Shown: positions 1 through 7,198, counted from the first letter of the stretch. The stretch is DNA of 10,163 nucleotides from Helicobacter sp. (GCF_029067145.1 NZ_JAIEFA010000011.1:1-10163), one strand, 5' to 3'. Made by a program: numbers and translations. Notes: generated by a model from the sequence alone, not told the origin.

Positions 1-130
1 AGGGGAGGTTAAAGGGAATGGGGATTGAGAAGTTTATATAAGTTTATAGTTTAGAAAGCAAGAAAAGTGGTGAGATTTGAGGAATTGATAGAAATTATTT
101 AAAAAATATTAGTAAATTATTATTATGAAA

Positions 131-151
131 CTTGACAATATAAGACTAAAG
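131..151 (+). promoter_or_regulatory. HAIR-like inverted repeat, candidate HspR operator of clpB
   Basis: The sequence reads CTTGACA, seven spacer bases, then ACTAAAG. The known HAIR element bound by the heat-shock repressor HspR is CTTGAGT-N7-ACTCAAG. Here 11 of 14 arm positions and the exact 7-base spacing match. The left arm contains the -35 hexamer of the clpB promoter and the rest fills its spacer, so a bound repressor would block RNA polymerase. clpB is an HspR target in Campylobacter and other bacteria. The match is imperfect and partly forced by the -35 sequence, so this remains a prediction. Confidence 0.5.
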
Positions 152-160
152 TTATATAAT
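132..160 (+). promoter_or_regulatory. sigma70 promoter of clpB, consensus -35 and -10
   Basis: TTGACA at 132-137 and TATAAT at 155-160 are separated by exactly 17 bases, a textbook housekeeping promoter. The stretch 92-130 is almost pure A/T and could act as an UP element. Transcription is predicted to start near 167, giving a leader of about 22 nt before the clpB ATG. A full -35 consensus is uncommon in this phylum, where promoters usually rely on the -10 and upstream T-rich tracts. Confidence 0.8.
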
Positions 161-176
161 TTTGACAATTTTAAAC

Positions 177-183
177 AGAGGAG
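177..183 (+). promoter_or_regulatory. Shine-Dalgarno site that sets the clpB start
   Basis: AGAGGAG lies 5 nt upstream of the ATG at 189. The frame is open back to a TTG at 162, but that codon sits before the predicted transcription start and has no ribosome site, so the ATG is chosen. Confidence 0.85.
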
Positions 184-188
184 TTTTT

Positions 189-2762
189 ATGAATATTTTA
201 GAAAAATTAACCAATACCTTACACGAAACATTAGAGCAAGGGGCTTCTCTTGCACTACATAACAAAAACCAAGAAATTGAGCCGATTCATCTTTTTTGGG
301 CAATGCTCACACATACCAACTCTTTATTAAATCAAGCTCTTAACCGCTTAAATTGCGATAAAAATTCATTAGAATTGGAAGCAAAAAGCCTTGCGGGCAA
401 TTTACCCAAAAGCAGCCAAGTCAGCAAGGAAAATTTAAGAATCTCAAAAAATTTACAAGAGCTATTCAATGCCGCTGATGGCAAAGCTATAAGCAATGGG
501 GATTCCTATATTGCGCTAGATACTTTTATTCTAAGTGCATTACAACACGATTCTATTAAGCAGCTTTTTAGCAAATATTTAGATATTAATGAGCTAAAAA
601 AGACTTTTGAAGCAATGCGTGCAGGGGCGAAAATTGACTCCCAAAGCGGTGATGAGAATTTAGAATCACTAGAAAAATTTGGCATTGACCTAACCAAAAA
701 AGCCATTGAAGGCAAACTAGACCCTGTCATCGGTAGAGATGAGGAAATCACCCATATGATGCAAATCCTTATCCGCAAGACAAAAAACAATCCGATTCTG
801 CTTGGCGAACCGGGCGTTGGAAAAACTGCGGTTGTAGAGGGGCTTGCGCAAAGAATCGTAAAAAAAGAGGTTCCACTCTCTTTGCAAAACAAACGCGTGA
901 TTGCCCTTGATATGAGTGCGCTCATTGCGGGTGCAAAGTATCGCGGAGAGTTTGAGGATAGGCTTAAAAAAGTCATTGATGAAGTCAAAAAAAGCGGAAA
1001 CATTATTTTATTTATTGATGAAATCCACACCATTGTGGGCGCGGGTGCAAGTGAGGGCAGTATGGACGCAGCAAACATTCTTAAACCTGCCCTTGCTAGA
1101 GGGGAATTGCACACTATTGGCGCAACCACCCTTAAGGAATACCGCAAATACTTTGAAAAAGATGCAGCATTGCAACGGAGATTCCAACCCGTAACTTTAA
1201 ATGAACCCAATGTGAATGAAGCCTTGCAAATTTTGCGCGGAATCAAAGAAAGACTAGAGGCACACCACAATGTAACCATTACTGATAGCGCATTAGTCGC
1301 AGCTGCTAAACTCTCCAATCGTTACATCACGGATAGATTCCTGCCTGATAAAGCCATTGATTTGATTGACGAAGCAGCGGCGGAGCTTAAAATGCAAATA
1401 GAATCCGAACCTAGCGAATTGTCTAAAATTAAACGCGAAATAGAATCCTTGCAAGTAGAGAAAGAAGCACTTTTAATGGAAAAAAATGACAAAAACAATG
1501 TGCGCTTGGAGGAAATCAAAAAAGAAATTGAAGATAAAAACGAGAAAAAGAAAAGTCTAGAAATGCAGTTTGAGAGCGAAAAGCAGGTTTTTAACGACAT
1601 TGCAAACATCAAAATCAAGATTGATTCTCTAAGGACAGAAAGCGAGTTAGCAAAGCGCAATAGTGATTTTAACAAAGCAGCAGAGATTGATTATGGCAAG
1701 ATTCCCGAGCTAGAAAAAGAGCTAGAATCCCAAAATGCAAAATGGACAAAAATGCAAGAGATGGGGACATTGCTTAAAAATGCTGTGCTACCGGAATCCA
1801 TAGCCGCTGTGATTAGCCGATGGACACAGATTCCAATTAAAAAAATGTTGCAAGACGAAAAGGACAAGATTCTAGGCATTGAGAGTGAATTAAAAAAAGA
1901 TGTTATAGGGCAAGATAAGGCACTGCACGCAATTGCTAGAGCCATTAAGCGCAATAAAGCGGGATTGAGTGAGCTTAATCGCCCCATTGGCAGCTTTTTG
2001 TTTTTGGGACCTACCGGCGTAGGCAAGACAGAATCAGCCAAAACCCTTGCGCGATTCCTCTTTGATAGCGAAAAGAATCTTATCAGAATTGATATGAGCG
2101 AATATATGGAAAAACACGCCGCAAGTCGCCTTGTAGGCGCACCTCCGGGATATGTCGGCTATGAAGAAGGTGGGCAACTCACCGAAGCTGTGCGCCGCAA
2201 ACCTTATAGTGTCGTGCTTTTTGATGAGATTGAAAAAGCACACCCCGATGTGTTTAATATGCTATTACAAGTCCTTGATGATGGGCGTTTGACAGATAAT
2301 AAGGGTGTTACGATTGACTTTAGAAATACAATTATCATTTTGACAAGCAATATCGCAAGTGCCGCTATTATGGAGCTCAAAGATGAGCAAGAGCGTGAAA
2401 ATGCAGTCAAAGATGCGTTGAAAAATTACTTCAAGCCGGAATTTTTGAATCGCTTAGATGATATTGTAATTTTCAATCCGCTTGGATTAGAGCAAATCAC
2501 GCATATTGTGGAGATTTTGTTTAAAGGAATCCAAAAGAAATTAATAGAGCGCAACATTCACATTACATTAGAACCAAGCGCAAAAGAATTTATCGCAAAA
2601 GTTGGTTTTGACCCAACCTTTGGTGCGCGTCCGCTCAAACGAGCACTTTATGAAGAAGTGGAAGATCGGCTAGCGGATTTGATTTTAGAGGGCAAAATCA
2701 AAGAGGGAAGCAAAGTTACTTTTTATGCACAAAATGACGCAATCCAAACGCGCATAGAATAA
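189..2762 (+). CDS. clpB: ClpB (Hsp104-type) ATP-dependent protein disaggregase
   Basis: This 857-residue protein is a cytoplasmic AAA+ hexamer that works with DnaK/DnaJ/GrpE to pull polypeptides out of heat-induced aggregates. An N-terminal Clp domain occupies about residues 1-145. The first ATPase domain has Walker A GEPGVGKT (K212), pore-loop Y251, Walker B FIDE (E278) and arginine fingers R330/R331. A charged coiled-coil middle domain spans about 400-525 and distinguishes ClpB from ClpA and ClpC. The second ATPase domain has Walker A GPTGVGKT (K613), pore tyrosine Y655 in GYVGYEEGG and Walker B LFDE (E680). All catalytic positions are intact and the length is normal for the family. The gene has its own promoter with a HAIR-like operator and its own terminator, so it is probably monocistronic and stress-regulated. 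The ATG at 189 is supported by the ribosome site at 177-183. Confidence 0.97.
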   Translation: MNILEKLTNTLHETLEQGASLALHNKNQEIEPIHLFWAMLTHTNSLLNQALNRLNCDKNSLELEAKSLAGNLPKSSQVSKENLRISKNLQELFNAADGKAISNGDSYIALDTFILSALQHDSIKQLFSKYLDINELKKTFEAMRAGAKIDSQSGDENLESLEKFGIDLTKKAIEGKLDPVIGRDEEITHMMQILIRKTKNNPILLGEPGVGKTAVVEGLAQRIVKKEVPLSLQNKRVIALDMSALIAGAKYRGEFEDRLKKVIDEVKKSGNIILFIDEIHTIVGAGASEGSMDAANILKPALARGELHTIGATTLKEYRKYFEKDAALQRRFQPVTLNEPNVNEALQILRGIKERLEAHHNVTITDSALVAAAKLSNRYITDRFLPDKAIDLIDEAAAELKMQIESEPSELSKIKREIESLQVEKEALLMEKNDKNNVRLEEIKKEIEDKNEKKKSLEMQFESEKQVFNDIANIKIKIDSLRTESELAKRNSDFNKAAEIDYGKIPELEKELESQNAKWTKMQEMGTLLKNAVLPESIAAVISRWTQIPIKKMLQDEKDKILGIESELKKDVIGQDKALHAIARAIKRNKAGLSELNRPIGSFLFLGPTGVGKTESAKTLARFLFDSEKNLIRIDMSEYMEKHAASRLVGAPPGYVGYEEGGQLTEAVRRKPYSVVLFDEIEKAHPDVFNMLLQVLDDGRLTDNKGVTIDFRNTIIILTSNIASAAIMELKDEQERENAVKDALKNYFKPEFLNRLDDIVIFNPLGLEQITHIVEILFKGIQKKLIERNIHITLEPSAKEFIAKVGFDPTFGARPLKRALYEEVEDRLADLILEGKIKEGSKVTFYAQNDAIQTRIE

Positions 2763-2771
2763 TATCCATTT

Positions 2772-2794
2772 TAGGGCGTTTTCGCCCTATTTTT
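2772..2794 (+). terminator. Rho-independent terminator of clpB
   Basis: A perfect 7-bp stem, TAGGGCG with CGCCCTA, closes a TTTT loop and is followed by five T residues. It begins 9 nt after the clpB stop codon, which fits termination of a single-gene transcript before the tRNA gene. Confidence 0.85.
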
Positions 2795-2824
2795 AAGATT
2801 CTTCATTTTAATTTAATATTTTTT

Positions 2825-2833
2825 TGCTATCAT
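2825..2833 (+). promoter_or_regulatory. Extended -10 promoter of the tRNA-Pro gene
   Basis: TGCTATCAT is an extended -10 element (TGn plus a TATAAT-like hexamer at 2828-2833). It is preceded by a run of T residues at 2818-2825. T-rich upstream DNA with an extended -10 and no clear -35 is the usual housekeeping promoter form in Helicobacter and Campylobacter. Transcription would start near 2840, about 19 nt before the tRNA. Confidence 0.6.
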
Positions 2834-2858
2834 CACAACTTTACTTTGTTTTTTGATT

Positions 2859-2936
2859 CGGAGTATAGCGCAGCCTGGCTAGCGCACACCCTTGGGGTGG
2901 GTGAGGTCGTGGGTTCAAATCCCGCTACTCCGACCA
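2859..2936 (+). tRNA. tRNA-Pro, anticodon GGG
   Basis: The 78-nt sequence folds as a complete cloverleaf with encoded CCA. The acceptor stem pairs CGGAGTA with TACTCCG. The D stem pairs GCGC with GCGC, the anticodon stem CACCC with GGGTG, and the T stem GTGGG with CCCGC around the loop TTCAAAT. The anticodon loop TTGGGGT places GGG at 2894-2896, reading CCC and CCU. The C1-G72 pair, A73 discriminator and G37 are the known bacterial proline identity features. The gene stands alone between clpB and the convergent nap operon. Confidence 0.96.
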
Positions 2937-2948
2937 TTCTTTAATTGC

Positions 2949-2955
2949 TTTTTTT
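2949..2955 (+). terminator. T-run after tRNA-Pro, possible 3' end of its transcript
   Basis: Seven consecutive T residues begin 12 nt after the encoded CCA. There is no separate hairpin, so termination would rely on the tRNA fold itself, or transcription may run on to the hairpin at 3118-3138. This is a weak call. Confidence 0.3.
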
Positions 2956-3112
2956 GTTTATGAAATCCGCTATTCTTGATTTGCAAAATTTACATAGAAT
3001 CCGTTTGCATCTCCACAAATGTAATCCAAAATGTCTTTTTATCACAGCTCTCTAGTATTTTTGATTTTTCTTTCTTTTACTTTTTTGTCTTAGGCAATAT
3101 GAAACATAGAAG

Positions 3113-3138
3113 AAAAAGGATTCTAACTTAAGAATTCC
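3113..3138 (-). terminator. Intrinsic terminator at the end of the nap operon
   Basis: On the minus strand a stem of GGATTCT type (7 bp, with one bulged A in the first arm) closes a 6-nt TAAGTT loop and is followed by five T residues. It starts 3 nt after the napD stop codon. The plus strand beyond the stem is also T-rich, so it may stop transcription arriving from the tRNA side as well. Confidence 0.65.
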
Positions 3139-3141
3139 GCT

Positions 3142-3528
3142 TTACTTTTGTGCCTTTAAGATTTCCTCCAACGCACCTTGCACATCTCCGCTGTAAGCGA
3201 TTTCATTTGCGCTCGTTTGTTCGTCCTGAAGCACTTTTGGGATTCTATCTTGCTTTTGTATCTCCTCTCTTAATGTCTCTAATTCCGTGCTATGATACGC
3301 ATAAATCATTTGTGCAGACAACACGCCCTCTAGTCTTTCAATCTGCTTTAAAAGCTTGATTTCCTCTTCAATGCTTTGAGATTCCAAAGTTACGATGATT
3401 TTACCGCTTGCGTCTTGGTAATGACACTCTGCACCTTTGATTGCATTAATTTTCCCCCAAAGTGATTCTATGTCCTTCTGCGCGCATAGCACGACGAGAC
3501 TAGACACATTAAAATCCTCTTCTTGCAT
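3142..3528 (-). CDS. napD: NapD, chaperone for the NapA Tat signal peptide
   Basis: NapD is a small cytoplasmic protein that binds the twin-arginine signal of NapA and holds back export until the molybdenum cofactor is inserted. The 128-residue product opens with NVSSLVVLC (residues 7-15), close to the NISSLVV-type first strand of the family, and residues 1-80 fit its beta-alpha-beta ferredoxin-like fold. It is longer than the roughly 87-residue E. coli protein because of a charged, probably helical tail from about residue 80. The ATG at 3528 has an AAGGAG ribosome site (3534-3539) that overlaps the last codons of napL, with only 2 nt between the genes. As the last gene of the operon it is followed at once by a terminator. 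The identity rests on the N-terminal motif, size and conserved position. Confidence 0.88.
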   Translation of the reverse strand: MQEEDFNVSSLVVLCAQKDIESLWGKINAIKGAECHYQDASGKIIVTLESQSIEEEIKLLKQIERLEGVLSAQMIYAYHSTELETLREEIQKQDRIPKVLQDEQTSANEIAYSGDVQGALEEILKAQK

Positions 3529-3530
3529 TT

Positions 3531-4547
3531 TTACTCCTTAAGATTCCAAATTAAGATATTTTTCCCATCTTCGCTGCTAATTAGATGAGAATTCGTAAAG
3601 ATAATATTATTCAACAAGCTCGTATGTCCGCTTAAATGCGTTATTTCTTGTTTATCTGAAATGCGAAAAACACTGATTTCGCTTTGTTCATTTTGCATAT
3701 AAGCCCCCAATGTGGAATCCGCACTCATTCCCACACTATACACCAAAAAATTTGCCACGATTCCATAAGATTCCACTTTATTTGTCTTTAAATTCAGCCG
3801 ATACACGCCTACTTTTCTGTCTTGCCCTGCGGTGATAAAAGTCATTATATCGCCTACTTTAGCAAATTGGACTTGATACACATTGTCCTTATTCTCACCC
3901 TCCAATTCCGCAATCACTTCTCCGCTATCAATAGAGCCAAAATACAAAATCCCCGATTCGCACGCTACTACATAGTAATTACTTGGAATCTCTAATGCGA
4001 AATCCGAAAAAGAAGCTTCAGAAAGCTGCTTGCGGTAAAGAATCTGTTTTTGCTTTATATCATACAGCACAATCTCATTGCTCGCAAGCCCCAAAAAAAT
4101 CCGCTTTTCATCTACAAAAGCTGCTTTTTTAATATTTAAAGATTCCATATTGGGCAACATTTCCAAACTCCCCTTAGAAAATATAAAAAGATTCTTTGTA
4201 CCAAAATTCCCCTCACTATGGATTAAAACTTGCTCTCCAAGCCTATCTACACTATAAACTTTGGGAGCATAAGATTCTGCATAGAAACTTGCAATATCGG
4301 GAAGCTTCGTAAGTAATTTTGGTGAGGATTCCTCAAGTCTTAGCTCCAAAACCTCTCCAAAATCCGTTCCAATCAGCAAGGAATTTTTGATGAGATGTGT
4401 AACGACAATGTTATTTTCTAAAACAATCTTTTTTTGAGGTTGAGAAGTTCTTTCTTTTGTAATCTTAGATTCCTCTGAATACATCATCAAAGGAGATACC
4501 CATAAAATCCATAGGATTGCCATCATTTTTTTAAGATAAATTCGCAT
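3531..4547 (-). CDS. napL: NapL, periplasmic WD40-like beta-propeller protein of the nap operon
   Basis: NapL is found in nap clusters of Campylobacterota, between napF and napD; its biochemical role is not established. The 338-residue product begins with a Sec-type signal peptide: basic MRIYLKK, a hydrophobic core to about residue 22, then polar sequence, so it should lie in the periplasm. The last 34 residues (LSGHTSLL to IWNLKE) form a recognisable WD40 repeat with GH and IW landmarks. Earlier repeats are degenerate, for example AGQDRKVGVYRL. There is only one cysteine and no haem or iron-sulfur motif, which argues against electron transfer. The frame extends upstream to a GTG at 4568. The ATG at 4547 is preferred because AAAGGA lies 6 nt before it and the GTG has no good ribosome site. 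The gene starts 10 nt after napF. Confidence 0.85.
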   Translation of the reverse strand: MRIYLKKMMAILWILWVSPLMMYSEESKITKERTSQPQKKIVLENNIVVTHLIKNSLLIGTDFGEVLELRLEESSPKLLTKLPDIASFYAESYAPKVYSVDRLGEQVLIHSEGNFGTKNLFIFSKGSLEMLPNMESLNIKKAAFVDEKRIFLGLASNEIVLYDIKQKQILYRKQLSEASFSDFALEIPSNYYVVACESGILYFGSIDSGEVIAELEGENKDNVYQVQFAKVGDIMTFITAGQDRKVGVYRLNLKTNKVESYGIVANFLVYSVGMSADSTLGAYMQNEQSEISVFRISDKQEITHLSGHTSLLNNIIFTNSHLISSEDGKNILIWNLKE

Positions 4548-4553
4548 TCGCTT

Positions 4554-4559
4554 TCCTTT
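4554..4559 (-). promoter_or_regulatory. Shine-Dalgarno site that sets the napL start
   Basis: AAAGGA overlaps the napF stop codon and lies 6 nt before the ATG at 4547. It supports that ATG over the in-frame GTG at 4568, and ties napL translation to termination of napF. Confidence 0.7.
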
Positions 4560-5100
4560 AATTCTCACAAGATTCTAATATTATCGCTCGTGCAGGACAA
4601 GCTCCGATACACTCTCCACAACCGATACAATTCTTTTGAATCTCTGGATAAAACAATCCGCTAAAAATAATTGCTTGATTCTTTCCTAATACACTATAAC
4701 AAACATCTTTGCAAGTGCAGCATAGGGTTTTATGGTAAGCCAAGCAAGTGAGTTCATTAATCTTAAGAACAAAATTCCAATGGGGATTCTGTTCTTTTGC
4801 GAGTCGCTCCTCTAACACTCCCTTTGGGCAAGCTTTTGCACATTCTCCACAAAGCTTACAACCGCTTGTTTCAAAATCTATATAAACTGCATTATGAGAT
4901 ATTTTTAAGATTCCACTTTTGCTTTCTTTGTTATAAATTTCCTCACAGACACGCACACAAGGTGCTTGTAAAGATTCCGCAATACATTGCCCACAAAATT
5001 TAGAAAAAAGAAAACGATTAAAATTATAAGGTGGCAAGGGCGCAAAGCCCTTTTGTTTAGGCTTTAACAAAGCTGTAAAAAGCTCCCTGCGATTCCGCAT
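4558..5100 (-). CDS. napF: NapF, cytoplasmic polyferredoxin accessory protein
   Basis: NapF proteins are soluble iron-sulfur proteins linked to NapA maturation or to electron supply for it. This 180-residue product has four cysteine sets. They are C36/C39/C48/C52, C81/C84/C87/C91 (classic ferredoxin motif ending in CP), C119/C127/C130/C134 with an extra C128, and C158/C161/C164/C168 (classic, ending in CP). The first and third sets have widened spacings. It begins MRNRRELF; the arginine pair resembles a Tat motif, but no hydrophobic segment follows, so a cytoplasmic location is expected, as in other NapF proteins. The start codon shares one base with the napB stop codon (TAATG), which implies translational coupling. 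Its place between napB and napL is the order typical of this phylum. Confidence 0.92.
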   Translation of the reverse strand: MRNRRELFTALLKPKQKGFAPLPPYNFNRFLFSKFCGQCIAESLQAPCVRVCEEIYNKESKSGILKISHNAVYIDFETSGCKLCGECAKACPKGVLEERLAKEQNPHWNFVLKINELTCLAYHKTLCCTCKDVCYSVLGKNQAIIFSGLFYPEIQKNCIGCGECIGACPARAIILESCEN

Positions 5101-5621
5101 TAATTCACACCCTCATTCACAATGTCAATCAGATTGGATTTCGTGCTGCCATTTTCTTGACGAAAATCAGGTTCAAACTTATTGACAACCAATGGTGCAG
5201 CATTGACTTGTGTCGTATGACAAATCACACAATTAAAGCGGTTTTCGTCCATTTGCTCTTTCAAGTCTTTATTCTTACGAAAATTATAAAAATGCGATTT
5301 AGGCATTGGTGTCGCATTCACTGCCGCTGCCATTTCAGGTAAATGACAACTCGTGCAAGAATTATTTTCTTTCGTAATAGGCAACATATCCTCTGTTGTG
5401 TGTGAAATCATCGGCGGAGCGTTTTCAAACGCGCGGTCAATCAGTTCAGATTCTCCCGCTGCCTTACCATTATAGTCAAATGCACTTACTTTCACATTTT
5501 CGTTAAATAAAGTGCTTTTGCGCAAGCCTATTTCATTTTCACTATAACCGCCTTGACAACCTAAAAATATGAATCCAGCCACTGCTACACTCATAACCAT
5601 TATTGTTTTGTTAAAATTCAT
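5100..5621 (-). CDS. napB: NapB, dihaem cytochrome c subunit of periplasmic nitrate reductase
   Basis: NapB passes electrons from the NapGH quinol dehydrogenase to NapA in the periplasm. The 173-residue precursor has a signal peptide (basic start, hydrophobic residues 7-20). It has two c-type haem motifs, CTSCH at 89-93 and CVICH at 131-135. H74 in PPMISH and H110 in PKSHF match the conserved second axial ligands of the family, and NEIGLRKSTL (29-38) is a family hallmark. The signal peptide ends FLGC with the cysteine at 22, so lipoprotein processing is possible though the box is not canonical. AAGGAG (5627-5632) lies 5 nt before the ATG. The start overlaps the end of napH by 4 nt (ATGA). Confidence 0.96.
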   Translation of the reverse strand: MNFNKTIMVMSVAVAGFIFLGCQGGYSENEIGLRKSTLFNENVKVSAFDYNGKAAGESELIDRAFENAPPMISHTTEDMLPITKENNSCTSCHLPEMAAAVNATPMPKSHFYNFRKNKDLKEQMDENRFNCVICHTTQVNAAPLVVNKFEPDFRQENGSTKSNLIDIVNEGVN

Positions 5622-6424
5622 TTTTTCTCCTTTTTAAATTCTAAGAGATTAAACGCTAAGGCATCATCTCCACAAACTTCAATACAACGTCCGCAACGCG
5701 TGCATTCACCACTTTTTATCACGCCACTTTTCTTTCCAATGATTCCTAAAACCTGCTTTTCCGGACAGATTTTTTTGCACTCCATACAATGCGTGCAAGA
5801 TTCCAAATCATATTTGACCTTTAAAATCGCAAAGAAACTAAGGAGTGAATAAAATGCACCCAAAGGACAAATATGCCCACAAAATGCGTGCTTTGTTACA
5901 AATAAATCCAATAAAAACACTGCCAAAACAGCAAAAAAACCAACTCCAAGCCCAAAAATAATCCCGCGATGAAGCATAGAAATCGGGCTAATCGCTTCAA
6001 ATGCCGCGATTCCAAAGATTATAGAGAGTAACAGACTAAGAGCCAAAATCACATAACGTAAAGAATTTTTCAAATAAACGAGATTACCTAATGCATCTAA
6101 ACCAAAAGCTCGCCTCAAAAAAGAGGCAAAGTCTGTCACAAGATTCATAGGGCAGACAAAAGAGCAATAAGCTCTTCCTAAAAACAAACCATAAAGCAAC
6201 AAAATCACCAAAGCACCAAGCAGTGCGTTTGCTCCAACGATTGAACCTGCAAAAAATAATTGCAAAATCGCATAAGGGTCGCTTAATGGAATCACTCCAA
6301 AAATAAGCGAGGAGCTAAGATTGCCTTGCAAAATTTTAAAGCTTGTATAATTTCCCAATACATACAAGGCTAATAGCCCTATTTGCACGATTCTACGCAA
6401 GAATAAGTAGTGATATTTTTGCAT
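5618..6424 (-). CDS. napH: NapH, membrane iron-sulfur subunit of the NapGH menaquinol dehydrogenase
   Basis: NapH oxidises menaquinol in the cytoplasmic membrane and passes electrons to periplasmic NapG. The 268-residue protein has four hydrophobic segments, at about residues 12-32, 55-82, 122-142 and 155-176. Two CxxxCP motifs, C87/C91 and C182/C186, follow the second and fourth segments; they are characteristic of NapH and its relatives. Two ferredoxin-type sets follow near the C terminus, C210/C213/C216/C220 and C241/C244/C247/C251, expected on the cytoplasmic side. With no napC in the window, NapGH is the likely quinol-oxidising route. Its ATG shares one base with the napG stop codon (TAATG), and its end overlaps napB by 4 nt. 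Confidence 0.96.
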   Translation of the reverse strand: MQKYHYLFLRRIVQIGLLALYVLGNYTSFKILQGNLSSSLIFGVIPLSDPYAILQLFFAGSIVGANALLGALVILLLYGLFLGRAYCSFVCPMNLVTDFASFLRRAFGLDALGNLVYLKNSLRYVILALSLLLSIIFGIAAFEAISPISMLHRGIIFGLGVGFFAVLAVFLLDLFVTKHAFCGHICPLGAFYSLLSFFAILKVKYDLESCTHCMECKKICPEKQVLGIIGKKSGVIKSGECTRCGRCIEVCGDDALAFNLLEFKKEKK

Positions 6425-7197
6425 TACAAATCTCCGTTATTCAAATAATCTTGCACTTTAGAGCCAGAATCGCTTTTAGGGATTCTTTCTTTTGCTTCTT
6501 GCAAACGCATTTCATCTTCTGCTTCCCAGCCTTTAATATAGTTTGTTCCTACTTTACCAAGTGCTATTTCACGTGGCAGGACAATAATCGTCGCTTTTTC
6601 TGTGATACAAGCCTTTTCGCATTTGCCACAACCCGTGCAAACTTCGCTTTCCACCACAGGCAAAAGATAGGAATGCTTGCCTGTGCGCTCGTTGCGTTTA
6701 AGCTCCAGCTTAATGGCTTCACCCAAAAGCGGACAGGCGCGATAACAAGCGTCGCATTGAATGCCCCAATACGCGACACAATGCTCCTTATCCACAATCG
6801 CAACACCCATTTTGGCTAGATTAATTGCAAGTCCTTTTTCATTAGAAACCAATTTGGAATCCAATGCGTCCGTTGGACAAATCGGCACACAAGGAATATC
6901 CTCGCACATTTCGCACGGAATCTTACGTGGTTCAAAATAAGGCGTGCCTATGGGCTTTCCACTTCCTGCGTCTGCAAGTTTTAAGGTGTCAAAAGGACAA
7001 GCCTCCACGCACAAACCGCATTTAATGCAAGTCTTTAAAAATTCCTTTTCACTTAAAGCACCTGGTGGTCTTAAGATAAGAGGATTTGCTCTACCCTCTT
7101 GCAAAAACGCTCCCCAAACCAAACCACCAAGCCCTACAAGCGCAACCGCTTGTGCGCCACTTAGTAGAAATTTACGCCGATTGGTATTTTGTTGCAT
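6424..7197 (-). CDS. napG: NapG, periplasmic four-cluster ferredoxin of the NapGH complex
   Basis: NapG carries electrons from membrane-bound NapH toward NapB. The 257-residue protein starts with a twin-arginine signal, NRRKFLL at residues 6-12, followed by a hydrophobic stretch to about 32. The folded protein should therefore be exported by Tat and may stay anchored by that helix. Four [4Fe-4S] cysteine sets are visible: C57/C60/C63/C67, C95/C98/C103/C107, C140/C148/C151/C155 and C187/C190/C193/C197. Length and cluster order are normal for NapG. Only 1 nt separates it from the napA stop codon, and an AAGG ribosome site lies inside the last codons of napA, so the two genes are cotranscribed and probably coupled. 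Confidence 0.96.
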   Translation of the reverse strand: MQQNTNRRKFLLSGAQAVALVGLGGLVWGAFLQEGRANPLILRPPGALSEKEFLKTCIKCGLCVEACPFDTLKLADAGSGKPIGTPYFEPRKIPCEMCEDIPCVPICPTDALDSKLVSNEKGLAINLAKMGVAIVDKEHCVAYWGIQCDACYRACPLLGEAIKLELKRNERTGKHSYLLPVVESEVCTGCGKCEKACITEKATIIVLPREIALGKVGTNYIKGWEAEDEMRLQEAKERIPKSDSGSKVQDYLNNGDL

Positions 7198-7198
7198 T

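Noticed and set aside
162..188. TTG at 162 as the clpB start
   Set aside because: It lies 2 bases after the -10 box, before the predicted transcript start, with no ribosome site; the ATG at 189 has one.
506..1318. Open frame of 270 codons on the minus strand
   Set aside because: It is antisense to the ATPase core of clpB, its translation resembles no family and is rich in S and L as shadow frames are, and it has no ribosome site.
2960..3055. Possible 31-residue protein from an ATG at 2960
   Set aside because: There is no Shine-Dalgarno sequence or promoter of its own, and the peptide has no recognisable feature.
6343..6819. Open frame of 158 codons on the plus strand
   Set aside because: It is antisense to the napG/napH junction; its product has no domain and the sense genes are fully accounted for.
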